This document shows positions 43,090 to 56,817 of a stretch of DNA of 64,000 nucleotides, piece after piece. The stretch spans positions 1,160,604-1,224,603 of the forward strand of contig JAAOMT010000226.1 in assembly GCA_016748015.1 (NCBI GenBank), read 5' to 3'. Numbering within the stretch: position 1 is the stretch's first letter; every line of letters begins with the position of its first letter. A program made the translations under genes and the position numbers. The notes below the pieces were generated by a model that searched no databases, was not told the origin of the DNA, and saw only the letters and a program-made list of their open reading frames with translations. The DNA is from Geosiphon pyriformis. Its lineage: Eukaryota > Glomeromycota > Glomeromycetes > Archaeosporales > Geosiphonaceae.

Positions 43090-44743
43090 ATATTAAATAT
43101 GTTAATTGTATTTGTAATTTAATATAATATTATAATTATTGGATTTTAATAATTATATATAAAAATAATTAAAATTAAAATATTTATTTTTTATTTATTT
43201 TTAATAATAAAATCAATTTTTAGTATTGATTTTTTTAACATATATAATATTAATTTTATATTAAAAAAAATTAGTGAAACTTATAACAAATTTGCTTTTT
43301 TTGTTTTAACTTATAGTATTTAAACACAATAAATAAAATTATTTTGTATTTATTATTATTATTTTTTAAGTTTTTTTTAAAATATTTTTAATAATATTAT
43401 AATTTTTTGGTTTTATAATTAATTTAATGTAAATGAATTTTATTTTATATAATCATAATTTTATATAAAACATATTGTAATTTAAGTAAAAATATATTTT
43501 AATCAACTTAAAAATATATTATAATAATAACTTAAAATATAAAACTTTAATTTACATAAATTTATATAAGTTATAACTATAATAATCAAAATATTATTAG
43601 TCAAATTAGTTAACTTTTAGTTATATTAATCTTTTATTTATATCACATAAAAAATGTTTATTTTATTTGATTTTATTGTAGTTTATTCTATATAATAAGT
43701 TTTTATGTAAATAAAAATATATTTAATTAATTAATAAATTTTTAATTTTAAAGATTCAAATTTAAAGATTGTATAAAAATAATTAATTATGAGTAAATAA
43801 ATTTAGTAAAATAAAAACAGAATTTTTTTTATATAATTTAAATAGCTTTAATTAACTTAAGTGGCTAATTATACTTTTAGAATTTTAAAAATACAAACTT
43901 ATATAAAAATTTTAATATTGTTTTTAACAAAAACTAACTTAATAATTTTTGCTTAAAACATTTTTAGTAATTGATAATTGTTTTTTAAATATTATTAAAT
44001 TTATCTTTTTAAATTAAAAAAAATAAAAGATAATTAGATAATAATATTAATATATTATTTGTGTTACTTTTAAAATCAAAGTTTTATTTTCCAAAAAAAC
44101 AACTTTTAAACTATGATAAAAAACTTAAAAATTTTATTAAAAATAAGACTTAATATTTAAAATATATTAGTTGGATTGAAAATTAAAAACATTAACTTAA
44201 TTACTGGTTTATTGTTAAAAATTTTAAATCTTTTTATAAAAGTAATAACATTAGAACTGGTTTTAATATGTTATTTTAAAAATTTTTCAACTAAAAAAAA
44301 ACTTTTAACCAAAAACAAAGACTGCTTTGTTTAAAAAAAGTATTTTTACAATATTCTGTTTGACTGTTAAGTTGTAATATTTTTAGCTACTGAGAAGTAA
44401 TAATGGTTTTTTACTTTTGCTTTAATCGTAATCATGAAGATTAAAAGAAAAAGTCTATTTTTGTTATTTTAATTTTTTAATATTAAATAACAAATGTAAT
44501 TAAAAATTTAAAGTCTTAGAATAAAACATTAAAAATGAAAATTATTATTATTATTGTTAAAACAAATAATTATCAAATTTAAATGAAATATTTTAGCTAT
44601 TTAAGAATTTATTTCGAACGGTGGAATAGGATTAGAGTTTTAATTGAAAATTCAAAAGAAAAAATCCGAGTAATTTTATTTGATCAAATTAAGATACACA
44701 TAATTTCTGTAATCCGACTAGAATAATGAATGTGAAACAAGAG
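43090..44743. other. AT-rich intergenic stretch, no gene seen
   Basis: Very AT-rich, stop-dense in all frames. The last 100-150 bases next to 44744 are less AT-rich and are probably the 3' untranslated region of the P450 gene. Confidence 0.5.
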
Positions 44744-46593
44744 CTAACTTTTTTTCGGCTTAATAAAAACCTTGGCACCAAGACACATATTGACAAAATT
44801 AAATCCAGTCTTAATTGGCTTATCGGCATCCACTAATTCAACATCAAATTTGCGATAAAGCAACACAATCATCACTTTCAAAAATAAAATACCTTGAACT
44901 CTACCAGGACAAATTCTTAATCCACCACCCCAAGGATAAAATCCCCTTTTTTTCTGGTCAAGGTTAAGAAATCGTTCAGGCATAAACTTTTGAGGTTCCT
45001 CCCACAATTTCTCATTCAAATGTGGGGATAAAATGTTAAGCCCGAATTGAGTCCCTGGTTCCCAAAGGTAACCTCCTACCTCACCTTCTTTTTCGTTGGA
45101 TCGATATAAGAGTGAGGTGGTCGGATCCAATCGAAGCGCTGAAAATATTCGAAATACCATAATTTATGTTAGATTTGAAAAATTGAAGAAATTTCAAGTT
45201 TACGATTTAAATTCAAAAACTTACTTTCATTAATTACAGCCTGAATGTATTTCAATGAATTTAAGGCTTCAAGAGAAATTTTAAAGTACTCATTTGGTGG
45301 AAATGTTGCATCAATTTCCTGTCTAATATTTTCCAAGATTCTTTCATCTCGACCAACATATTCCACAATAAATCCAAAAGTATTTGTAGTCTATCAAAGA
45401 AAATAAGATCATATTAACTATGAATTTCGAATTCAAAATATATTCGATAATTCTCCGTCAATATATTTCTAACTTACCGTCCCAGTAGAACCGGTAATCG
45501 TTTCAAATAAAATTGATTGGATTTCGTGATCATTCAACGGCTCGACTATATTGTTATCCTCATCATTTACTGAACTCAAATGCCTTCCGGTATTCGTAAT
45601 AATCAATTGATTCAAGATATCCAAGTTCACAACGGGTTCACTCTCAAAACTGGTCATGGCAATAGACTCCCTTCGCTCTCGAATCAAATCATTCAAAATC
45701 TCCTTTACTTGGGAATATGATTTCAAGTATTTGTTTTTCCAATGACGAAAAACTGTCCATCTCAGCAAAGTTGGGAATAACATAAAGAAATGAACTCCTT
45801 GCATTATGTCACTAAACGGAACGATAAAACTTTCCATCCATTCTTTCATTACAGGGTCAATTTCAATTCTCTTATTAGGATCTTTGCACAAGGAATTAAA
45901 ATGTTGTGCGGTAAACTGTGTTCTTTTGCCTATCGTAGACAAATACATAAGATCTGACAACATTCGAAAGATCCAAACTGGCAACTCAATAATCTCTTTT
46001 TCATCTCGGCCAATCTCATGCCAATAACACTCCAATTCTTGAAACTTTTCTTGCATATTCAAAATCATTTCTTGTAAATAACTCGGCATCGTCACAGCTT
46101 TTTCCATGATCTTTCGATTGTAAAGAAGGTTTTTCAGATCACGATTAAAAGTTATTCCATCCAAGGTTCCCCATTCCTCTAATCCTTGGCTATAGGCCCA
46201 CCGACGGATGAGATTACTCTTAGTCGAGGGTTGGTTGATTTTCGAAATCACATCTAAATTACTTAACCAAATTTGGCGTTGTGAACCGATCCAGAGTTCG
46301 AAAATTTCACCGTGTTTAAGCGAAAGTTGATGGATCCACTTGGCAAGGTGACCCTCATTTTGATGAAGATTACCGATTAATGGGAGGGGAAATGGACCAG
46401 GAAGTGGATTTTTACGAGTGAAATAATGGAGATAAAATTGTCCTATGTAAAGAGCTGGGATCAGAATGAGGATGCTTATTATGTTAATGGGGTCAAAATA
46501 GCTATCTGGTAGAGAAAAGGACATCATATTGGGATAATTATGTAAATTGATGTGAGAGAAGGAAAAGCCGTAATGAATGGAATTAGTAAACAA
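44744..46593 (-). CDS. Cytochrome P450 monooxygenase, three exons
   Basis: Exons 46593-45478, 45390-45225 and 45138-44744; introns of 87 and 86 bp with GTAAGT donors and TTTGATAG / TTTTCAG acceptors. Joined product 558 residues, typical for fungal P450s. An N-terminal membrane anchor (about 35-55) is followed by the proline hinge PLPGPFPLPLIGN, so it should sit in the ER membrane and need a P450 reductase. Other motifs: I-helix ETITGSTGTTTNTF (exon 1/2 junction), K-helix ETLR (427-430, codon split by intron 2), PERF (481-484), heme loop WGGGLRICPG with Cys504; the usual first Phe is Trp. Start could instead be Met23 (46527), closer to the anchor. Substrate cannot be told. Confidence 0.93.
45139..45224 (-). 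other. P450 intron 2 (phase 1)
   Basis: GTAAGTT donor at 45224, ATTTTCAG acceptor ending 45139. Splicing creates the Thr of the conserved ETLR motif. Confidence 0.9.
45391..45477 (-). other. P450 intron 1 (phase 0)
   Basis: GTAAGTT donor at 45477, TTTGATAG acceptor ending 45391. Splicing joins GSTGT to TTNTFGF and keeps the I-helix. Confidence 0.88.
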
Positions 46594-47688
46594 TGTTAAT
46601 AACTAAATATCTGGTAAGGATCATTTAATGATTAAAAGATAAACCTTTCTTTACCAAATAAATTAAAAAATATATTTTTTATTAACTACAAGTGGTTTAT
46701 GTCAAAAACTAAAACTTAGACTAGTAGCGATTTTATCTAATCTCTTGAATCAAAACATTCATTGATATTTATATTAGAATCGTTTTATACATGAGATGCA
46801 ACTTTCAATATTCGTTTCTGCTTAAGTTTATTATTTCTATCTTTTTTGAAAGTAATAAATACATGTTTTTAGAATATGTTTCGTTTTTTACCAAAAGCTG
46901 AAAAAAAGAAATTTTTTAAACACTAATATCAATGTTGAAAATTTTATGTACATTATAACTTTAAGTAAAAAATATTATAAACTAAATAAAGAAAAATTAT
47001 TTAATTATATGTTAAATAAACAACAATGTTTTTGATTTATTTGATTATAATAATGAAATAACAACAAAATTGTTTTTTTGTAAATATTAATATTTATATA
47101 AGTATTTAATCATTTAACAATTATAATATAATATTATATATATATATATATATTTTAAGCTTGTATTTTTATAACTACAATCAGAATAAAAAGTAAAAAA
47201 GTTGTAGCTCTTTATTTTTTAAAGCACTTGGTAATATTTTTATTAGTAAAACACTTGAAGTTGTTAAAACTATTTAATAGTGTTCTATAAAAGTGTTTTT
47301 TTAAATAAAGTAGTAGTAACCAACTTTTTATTAATTTTAAACCACTTTTTTTTATTTTTAATTAAAAGTTTTTCTTTTTTGAGATAGTTTTGGTGTGGTT
47401 TTTGTTTTGGTTAAAAGCTTCAAAATTTTTAATAAAAAACTAATAACCAAATTACTTTTTATTATTATTATTGTTTAAATAGTTAAAATAATTTAGTATT
47501 ACCAAGCAAAATTACATATTTAAATACTTTTTATTTAATATTAATAATTTTATTTGATAATATTTGTATTATATATTATAATTGTATAAATTATTTTATA
47601 ATATATTAAAAAATATATATATTATTAAAAATGTTTATAAAACAAAAAAAATTATTATTATTAATATTTGTTTTTAGACAAAAATCAA
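46594..47688. other. Upstream region of P450 and AT-rich spacer
   Basis: No gene seen. The first few hundred bases should hold the P450 promoter; I see no convincing motif. A (TA)n run is at about 47133-47152. The block 47340-47480 resembles 58730-58920 (see that entry). Confidence 0.5.
47340..47480 (-). repeat. Dispersed repeat fragment, left copy
   Basis: Shares ATTTTTAATAA..ACTAATAACCAA and GTGTTGTTTTT-like blocks with 58730-58920. In the minus strand both give a similar peptide (NLVISFLLKILKLL against NLFINLLLKILRFL), so it is probably a relic of a coding transposon I cannot identify. Confidence 0.45.
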
Positions 47689-48508
47689 TATTACTTATAG
47701 AAATAGAAATCATAATAGGTAGAAAAATAGCCAATAAAAAAAAAGCATAATAAAAAGAAAAATTTCAGGATTTTTTTTGAAAAATTGTAGAATTTCAGAA
47801 TTCCAAGAATTTTTTTCAAAAAAATTAAAAGATTTCAAGAAATTTTATATAACATAAATTATATATATACAGCAAAAACATTAGGAGCAAAAAAAGTATT
47901 CAAAACAAAAAAAACAGTAACTAAAAATAAGTAATTATCTATTTTTTCCTTTAAAAAATAGTTTTCTATAATTTAAAATGGAATTATATCTATATTAATA
48001 AAATATTCAATTATCATTTAATCTATATTATTGTTATTTAATTAAAAATATTAATTACTTTTCTATTATCAACAACTAATGTTAATAAAATTTAATACTT
48101 AATCATATTAAACCAATAACTCTTGATTATGACTATTAATAAAATATTAATTTTTATTTCTTTTCTTATTTTCTTTTATTTTGTTTTCTTTGTTGTTTAC
48201 TAATTGATTAAAAAAATTAAGTGCTAAGTAATTGATGTTAAAAATAGCCTGGTAAAAAACTTAGGAAATAAGAATAAAAAACTTAAAAATAGATTACTAG
48301 AAAAGCATGATTGCTAAATTAAACTGACTATTATGTTAAAAACAAAAATTGGAGAAAACCATTAATTAAATTTTTGTCTATAATACAAAAAACTCAACCA
48401 AAACCTTCAAAGTACAAAATTTTCAGAAATTATCATAATAAACAGCTATTAAGTACCAAGTTATGAGTTTGTTATTTGTTTTAACACTCTAAATAATTAC
48501 TTATAACA
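47689..48508 (+). repeat. 5' LTR of element F
   Basis: 820 bp, TATTACTTATAG...ACTTATAACA, same plan as B: decayed GGAATT boxes near 47765-47830, TATATATACAG near 47860, Thr-rich R/U5. The primer site after it reads TAGTACTCTCTATA, a decayed TGGTGCTCTCTGTG. Confidence 0.82.
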
Positions 48509-48572
48509 TTTAGTACTCTCTATAAAATATAATCTAACAAAGAATTAATATTAATATCAACTATTTAGAAAA

Positions 48573-50240
48573 GTAGCAAACTAAAAAATCATAAAAAAAA
48601 ATCATTTAAAATTCATAAAATTCTTATTCCAGTATTACCAAACTTATTTTAAACTAACAAATAATTATTGGTCAGTAAAATTAGTCTTCAACTTTTACAT
48701 AAACAAAAAAATTATATACTATTTAAAAAGCCAAAAAAATTCAGAAGTCATCATTAGAAATTTTTACAATGAGCTATTATAATACACCAGTTTTTTATAA
48801 AATCATAGTTTTATTTTAATAATTATAAATAAAAATTGTGAAATTGAAAATTATACCAAACAGAGATTTTTCATTACTTTTACTGACAAAAAAAAAAGAA
48901 ACTACAAATCTTAGCAAAAATTCCAAGAAAAATACAATTACTTACTTAAAAGAAACCAAGAGTTATTTCACCTATCAATTTATTATATTATTACATATCT
49001 AAAAGTATTATCCAAATAACATTAACAGCTGTGTTTATATCAAAAACACTATTATTATAAATACTATTCCAAAATAACCAGAAGAAAACCAAATTATTAG
49101 AAACCTATAGTAATTTTTTTAAAGGATTTAAATTATAACCAACAATTCTATCAAAACTTTAATTACTTTTATCTCAACCTAATTTTGGATCTATTAGTAA
49201 TTAAGCAAACATTAATTTAAAAGAAAAAGAAATCAGTAATCAGAAAAATTATAATCAAAATCTAATCTTAAATAATTCAGAAGTTCAAACTTTGATTGTT
49301 TAAATTTAGCAAAATCCAAACAATCCAAACTTTATTTAACAAAACTTATTTTTAATTATCATAATTAATCAACTATCAGTAGCATTAATTGGTATTTTTC
49401 AATAACTACAACTACAATTTATACAAATGGCTTATGTACCAATTACAAAACTCAAAAAATTTACTGTAAAAAGAACAATATCCAAGCATGACTAAATAAT
49501 ATGACAAAAACTATTGTAGCCAATAAATAAAATAGTGCCAGAGCTTTTCAAGCCATCTTTTACTTTCTGCAAGATATTGTAAACTTGTGGTATTAAAACC
49601 TAATAAACAAACCACAAATTTTTAACACATTTAAAACTACATTTCTATAATATTTTAGCATTATAACAACATTAATTAGTTATTAACTGAACTTATTACT
49701 ATTAAACAAAGCAATACTAAAACAATTACTATGTATCTGAAATATTTTTATTAAAATTTGCATTAAATTCAAACAATTAAAACTAATTACTTTACTGTAT
49801 TACAGATTTTAAATCAGTTTATTTGTGAATTACATAGTAGTTTGTTATAATAAATATATCTAATACACCTAAATACTTTTCAAAATACAGTTATCTATAC
49901 CAAAAATTTTGAATTGGTTAAATTTAAAGCCAACTATGCCCAAGCCATAAATATAGTAATAAATGAATTATTTAAATTAGATTTTAAGCTAAAACAATTT
50001 AATGATTTTATCAACCAAAAATTAAAAAGATATTTAGTTAACAGTTCTACTATCTATCAGTTTTTACAATGTTGTAACAATTAAAAAAACTTCAATTATT
50101 TCTAAAATCAATCATATTTGTTATTATTATTGGCAAATTAATAATGACAATAAAAAATACATAATTGCCACTATTGTGGTAAACAAAACTATTTGAAACC
50201 AGATTGCTATACCAGATTTAAAAACTTATGATCAAAAAAC
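48573..50240 (+). pseudogene. Gag relic of element F
   Basis: Opens with GTA at 48573 aligned to GTG of B; no ATG. Then FYINKKII and other N-terminal remains, the capsid start MAYVPITKLKKF near 49426-49470, and the knuckle CHYCGKQNYLKPDC at 50166-50207, with the His changed to Tyr (CAT to TAT). Many stops. Confidence 0.8.
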
Positions 50241-50699
50241 CAATATAAAAATTCTAATCAAAGATTTCTAATTCCAAATTATGCCAACAACTCAGCCAAA
50301 TAATATCAATATTAGCTTTATTACATCTCAATAATACAGCAACTAGTATATGTATCTCCTGTTTATCAAATTTTATTACTAGTAATCTATTAATTATCAT
50401 AGTTGTAAATAATCTATTAGTCTTAATTAATTCAAACACCACTTCAAATTACTGTGTCAATATTAACTAGAAATTCAAGACTAAGAATTACTTATATTTA
50501 ACAAAATTGGAGATTGGTAATGATAATACACTAACTAATTCTTAGTTTATTAAACCAGCCATCAAAATCATATTAGTAAAATTCAAAAAGTAAGTATATT
50601 TAAAACCTGAATTTCCAGAACTATTTAAGTCTCTTAGTTATTTCAAAAAACACTTAATTCAACAATCTGAAACTACTAATCCAACCACTTACTAACAAC

Positions 50700-52100
50700 A
50701 TCCCACCAGCAACTATTACAGAAAATGAATTACTTGTTATCATATTCTTTTTCAAATTAAAAAAGTCAACAACAATATTTCTATTTAATAGAGCTGCTTT
50801 TAACACCAAACCAATTACTACTATGTATATTAATGCTAAAGTTAATGGCTAATCTATCAAATTTATTCTTGATAATAAATCAGCAGACATTATTATTACA
50901 TAATAACTTATAAACCAATTAGATTACCAAGTTAATTAAGCTGTTAGCACCAAAATTATTATTGCTAATAAAATAATAAAAACTTCTATTAGCAAAAGAT
51001 AACTTCTTATTCAAATCAATAACATTATTACAACCATCAAAGTTTTAATAATGAAAGCCATATAGTACTAAGCTTTTATTAGTAATGATTGGCTGTTCAA
51101 AACTAATATTATACTTAATTGGAACATCCAAGAGCTCTAGCTAATATTTGATAGTCAGCATACTTGAATATCTGTTATCTGTAGTTATTTTAAAGCTCTT
51201 TTAAAAAAGCACCCATTGATTAAGCTAAAAAAAAAAGGAAAAAAAATCTACTTAAGAAACCTATCAAATTTTATAGACTGAAAATAATTACAATAAACTA
51301 CCATCAATATTTTTTTAAAATAACAAGAAAAAAGGAAAGAAAGATAATAAATCTTAAAATACTATTGTTACAAAAAAAACATCTAATGGTTGGCATATCT
51401 TATACTTAACATCAGAACCAAGAAAACAACTATTTTATATTCTGCTTAAATACAAAAACTACAAGAAAAAGCTTTTATTTATGAGAGCTTGGATTTTGCT
51501 TAAAAAAACTATAAAATACATATTTATTACTATTGCAAATTGTGTTACTGAGAATGCTTTAGATACTTAAAATAACAGAAAAAATATAATAACAAATTAT
51601 GTTTCACTTGTAAAGAAACACTATTCAATAAAATAATATAAAATAATATTTCTAATTATAGAAGAATATATAATGTATTATATCAATACACAATTCTTAT
51701 TAATAACTGGATAAGCTAAAAAACATCTTTTAACACTGCATAAAACCAAGCACTTTCACATTTGAATGATTATTTACATGATGAAAATAAAATCTGGTAA
51801 ATAGCAAGTGCCAAAATTGAAGGTATTTTACTTAGTGAAATACTTACAATTAAAAACAATCCACCAGAATTTGTTAAAACCATTTTTATTTCAAACTCAA
51901 CTATTTTTGTTAATATTATAAGTAATTTAAAACAATTTCATAAATACTATCAAGATTTAATACCTATTTGAAAAAAACAAAAACAGTATTTAAAACAGTT
52001 AAACATTAAATTCTATAAATATTGCTTAATTCTTAATAACTTCAAATATTGTGATAATTGTAACTTTATTTACAATTTACTATCATACATAATCTATTTA
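50700..52100 (+). pseudogene. Protease and cysteine-rich domain relic of element F
   Basis: Protease: KFILDNKSADIIIT (Asp at 50871-50873; D-N-K replaces D-S-G) and ISNDWLFKTNIILNW near 51080-51125. Cysteine-rich domain: CKFC-like pairs near 51530, CFTCKET near 51600-51625, and FKYCDNCNFIYNLL near 52040-52085, matching FQYCNECDLIYNLP of B. The order matches B and C. Confidence 0.75.
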
Positions 52101-52818
52101 ATTTCTGAAAAAAAAAACCAATCAGCAGCTGTGCTTTAGAATTAGAATCAAACTTTAATCATAATTTAGATTTTGATAATAATAATAACAATAATTTTAA
52201 TACTGTTTATATGAACAATAATAATAACAATAATTCAAACTTTAATTCCAACTTTGCACAATATATTGTGCTTTTAGATTTTTTAATAAAACAGAAACTT
52301 AAATGGTTTAGCAATAATGATAAAAATATTATACCAAAATACATACATAATATTAATATATAGTTTGATTTTAGATATTTAAAAAAAACTATCATATAAT
52401 TAAAAACTTATTTATTTACCAACATAAATTTAAAATTAGTATTGAAAATTTTAATAACAACAATAATTTAATTAGCATTTAAATTTAGTTTAACAAAAAA
52501 AAATTAATATTTGAAAAGAAATAATTGATGTAAAATATATAGAAAATATTATTGCAATACTATAAAAAAAATCAAAAAAGACCTATATTATTAAACCAAA
52601 TGAAAAAATAATACAGGCAATATTTCTATCTTTAGTAAAAATAGTTCAATTAGTATCAATGAAAACAAGAAAAAAATTAAAGATAACAGCAAAAAAAACA
52701 AAAAAATTTAGATTTACAAGTAGAATAAAAATATCAATTAATATAGCAAAAAAAAACAATTAATAAAAGAAAAATTATTTTTATCTATTAATCAATTTTT
52801 ATTTTGTTATATAATCAG
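52101..52818 (+). pseudogene. Acidic linker and dUTPase relic of element F
   Basis: Asn/Ser-rich linker at 52140-52260, then FDFRYLKKTI (52365 on; FDLRYPKKDL in B) and the decayed motif 5 region FRFTSRIKISINIA (about 52705-52750). Broken by solo LTR G at 52819. Confidence 0.7.
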
Positions 52819-53653
52819 TGTTACTCATAAAATATAGGAAATATATTAGCATATAAGTTAGCTAATCAGAAGTAGCCATAGTAAATGTGGAATTCTAGAA
52901 TTCCTTTCAAAGGAATTGCAGGATTCCAGGAATTTCAGGATTCTTATACAAAAAATTATAGAATTCTACTCAAAAGAATTGCAAAATTCCTGGTGTAAAG
53001 AATTGAGGAATTGAGGAATCTCAATTATGTATATATAGTGGTAATGTTAAAAGTAAAAAAGACAGATCTCTCAGTTTAGATTTGATCTAAGCAACCTTCT
53101 ACATCACAAATATCAATAAATAATTATTCATTATTTTAATCCACTCTCCACTATCAACACTTTATGTTGATAATAATTGATACTTAAACACACTGGAACA
53201 ATAGCTCTTGATCACGGCTATTGACAGGATACTAACATTTATTACTTTGGCTCATTTTTTTTTTTCTTTATTTTTTTTTATTTTTTTTATTTTTTTTTAT
53301 TTTCTTTTATTATTTCTTTTTTATTTACTAATTAATTAAGAATTAAGTGCTGAATTATTAATGTCAAGGATTGCCTGGTAAAAAACTCCTGTAAGTGAGT
53401 AGAGCATGTAAAGGAATTATGGATTACTTATTAGAGAAGTACTGGCCATCAAGCTGAAGAAAGAAATTAACAGAATTGTGATTCTGGGAAGCTATGGATA
53501 AACAACTATTGAATCTCTGTCTATTATACAAAAGACTTAAACAAAAACCTTCAGATACCAATATCTTCAGATTACCATTATTGCAAATAGCTTCTGAGTA
53601 CCAAGTTATGGATTTGTTATTTGATTTGAGATCCCAAATAATTACTTGTAACA
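52819..53653 (+). repeat. Solo LTR G (B family) inside F
   Basis: 835 bp, TGTTACTCAT...ACTTGTAACA, much closer to the B LTR than to the LTRs of F. Flanks TCAG (52815-52818) and CCAG (53654-53657), one transition apart. Removing it with one flank copy restores alignment of F to B (ATAATCAG/TATATATTAAC against ATGACTAG/TATATGGTAGTC). Confidence 0.9.
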
Positions 53654-53936
53654 CCAGTATATATTAACTATAGAGAGAAAAGTGAAAGATCAACTTCAGA
53701 TTTTTAAAGTAGACTCTACTATTTGTAAATCAAAAAAAATTGTCATTACCAATTTTTATATACTAGCCAAAAACCATAAACATATCAAAATTTCAATACA
53801 CAACACAATTAAAGATCTAATAAAAATACCAAATGGAACTAACATCAAATACTTAAGCACTAAAGTTGAAAATCAAGTATTAATTACTATTTTAAACTTT
53901 TCACAACTGTGTAAATATATGAACATCATATTATAA
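53654..53936 (+). pseudogene. Post-dUTPase segment relic of element F
   Basis: Open for 84 codons from 53682: FYILAKNHKHIKISIHN, PNGTNIKYLSTKVENQ, FSQLCKYMNII. Aligns with 23018-23293 of B. It is the best kept part of F. Confidence 0.8.
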
Positions 53937-53999
53937 ACAATTTACAAACAAAAAAAATATTATTTGCTATAATTTAAATAATTGAAGCAAATAAACTTA

Positions 54000-55370
54000 A
54001 AAAATTTAGATTCACTTTAATGTATACAACTTACTACTTAAAAATTTTATCAACATTTTTGCAAGTAAAAATGAATTTGGCAAAACTGATATTATTTAGC
54101 ATCAAATTAAAATTAAAAATATAATACCAATCAAGCAAAGAGCATATTAAGTATTATTTGTTAGTTATAAAATCATTTGTCAAAAAATTAACCATATGTT
54201 AAACAATAAATTAATTCAATTATCAATGAATCTATAATTATTATTAGTAGTACTTATTCAGAAAAAAAATAAAAAGATCTATTTTTGTGTAGATTATAAA
54301 AAACTCAACAATATTACTTATAAAAACAGTTATTCAACTCCATAAATCTAAAAACTATTCGATGCTTTTAGAGAAAAAAAATGGTTTTTAATATTAAATT
54401 TAGATAATAATTACTAACAAGTAGCCATGAATTCACTTAACAAGAAAAAAATAGTATTTACCACAAAAAAAGTGAACTTTGAATTTAATGTTATGTCTTT
54501 TGGCTTAACCAATACTCCAGCTATCTTTCAATAATTAATAAAAATTGTCTACACTGGATTATTATGAAAATCAGTAATAATCTACTTGAATAATACCAAT
54601 GTATTTTCTAAAACTTTTAATAACTATCTTCATTATCTTCAACAAATGTTTAAAAAATTAAAAAAAGCCAGATTAAAATTAAATACTATCAAATACTTCT
54701 TTGGAAAAACAAAATTCAAGTTTTTGAGACATATTATAAGCAAAGATAATATTAAAACAGATCCAGACAAAATTGAAATAGTTAAGAACTTTCTAGTATT
54801 AATAAACTTAACAAAACTAAAAACATTCTTGGAATTTGCTAAATACTATTGCTGTTTTATCCAAAATTTCTTCAAACTGGCTTAATTATTTTACCAGCTT
54901 TAAGCAAAAAACATTAAATATAAATGAACAGAAAATTAATAAGAAGTTTTTAACATATTAAAAAAAAAGCTTATTCAAGCTCTAGTATTAATCTATTTAC
55001 ACAACAAATTATTTATTATTACTACTAATACATCCAGTTAAGTCTTAAAAACAGTATTATTACAAAAAAAAACTAATGAATGAGAATATTTAGTGGTATA
55101 TGCCAACTGAAGTTTAAGTTTAGCTAAAAAAAATTATAAAACTTTAGCACTAAAACACTTAGCTATCTATTGAACTATTATTAAATAAAAAGAATACTTA
55201 AGTCAAAAATTTAATATATATATTAATTACAAAGAGTTGACATTAATTTAAAAACAAAAATTTGAAGATAATTGTTATATAAGATAAAAAATAGAACTAT
55301 TAATATTTAATTATATAGTACATTATAAAAAAGAAAAAAAAATAGAAATACTAATGATTTGTTACAAATA
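54000..55370 (+). pseudogene. Reverse transcriptase and RNase H relic of element F
   Basis: IYFCVDYKKLN, FLILNLDNNY, MSFGLTNTPAIFQ, then VIIYLNNTNVFSKTF (YLNN at 54583-54594) and 54586-54885 open for 99 codons (KARLKLNTIKYFFGKT, DKIEIVKNFLVLINL, YYCCFIQNFFKLA). RNase H follows: IKYKWT-like, FIITTNTSS-like with Asp to Asn, ALKHLAIYWTIIK-like. Many stops. Confidence 0.8.
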
Positions 55371-55429
55371 AAACAAATTTAAAAACATTTTAACTTAAAA
55401 ATATAACAAAAAATAAATACACAAAAATA

Positions 55430-56640
55430 TCAACAACTTCAATATTATATTAATACTCAATAATTCAAGAAAAAATTATCTCAAAAAAAACAAAACAATA
55501 TAAAACAATAATCAAAATACTTTATTACTTATAAAAATATATTATATTGAAAAAACAAAAAAAATTCAGAACAGCCATTCAAAATAATCATAGAATCAGA
55601 AAAAAAACAATACTATTCAATATGAATTCAATAGCAAAATATTTTCATAAAGAAGTAATTATGGAAAAAACCAGAAAAAAATATTATTGGCCATTAATAT
55701 ATCCAGATATTATTTAATACATTCAAAATTGTAATGCTTATTAAAGAAAAAAAAACAAAACTCAGTGAATTACTAAGACCAATTAAAGTGGAACAACTAT
55801 TTGATCAAATTAAAATTGACTTAGTTAGACTATTAACTATAATTAGTAAAGACAATTAATACATAACAGTAATTATAAATTATCTTACAAAATAACCAAA
55901 AACCAAAGCAATTCTAAGAGCAAATGCAGAATTTGTAGCCAAATTTATATATTAAAATTTGATTTATCAATATGAATGTCTAAAAAAATTGTTATTAAAC
56001 CAAAGAACTTACTTTGTAAACAAAATATTGACAGAATTAAATCAAAAATTTAGAGTTAAGAGACTATTATTATCATCATATTACTTATAAACAAATAGTT
56101 TAATTAAAAAATTCAATGAAACATTGTGTAAAACAATAGCCAAAATTAGCCAAAAAAACCAAAATAAATAAAATTTATTTATATTATTAATATTATTTGC
56201 TTATTAGACAATAAAACAAGATACTACATAAACAATATTATTTGAACTAGTTTATAGTAAAACAGCAATATTATCAGTTGAAATAGAATCAATACATATC
56301 TAATTGAACCAATAACAGAAGCCAATTTTTAAAAAATATTGTTAAGAAAAACATATGACTTAATAAAAACTTTAGAAAACAAAAAATAAAAAACAGCTGA
56401 TAATATACAAAAGTCACAAGAAAAACAAAAAATATAATATAATAACCAGTTATCAAATAAACCAACCAAATTCAAAATTGGAAACAAAATACTTTTATAT
56501 TATACCAAAGTAAAAAAATTATAAAGTAGAAAGTTTGATTTTAAATAGAATAGTCTATTTTATATTAAAGAAATTTAAGATAAAACAATAAAATCTTAGC
56601 TAAAGCAGTATATAAGAATCAATTGAAATTATACTACAAT
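55430..56640 (+). pseudogene. Integrase relic of element F
   Basis: NMNSIAKYFHKE and NCNAY (decayed HHCC), RPIKVEQLFDQIKIDLVRLLT, KKLLLNQRTYFVNK (second Asp now Asn), YYLQTNSLIKKFNETLCK (Glu now Lys). C-terminal FKIGNKILLYY and a decayed GPY/F region to about 56640. Confidence 0.78.
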
Positions 56641-56817
56641 ATAGTATTATTATTTACCAGTAATATTTCACAACTGAAAATACAACAAATATTAGTTTAA
56701 TTAGATAAGATTTCATGAAATTTGGAACCAATTATTATTATTGACACAAACACATTAAATTAATCTATTAGAACAATATATAAAAAACCAATACATGTAA
56801 CAAAAATAACAAAAAAG

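Noticed and set aside
35226-43100. Mitochondrial DNA, because of extreme AT content
   Set aside because: No rRNA, tRNA or respiratory genes; the region reads as LINE relics next to a nuclear intron-containing gene.
45806-46027. Plus-strand 73-codon frame
   Set aside because: Lies antisense inside exon 1 of the P450 gene with no homology; a shadow.
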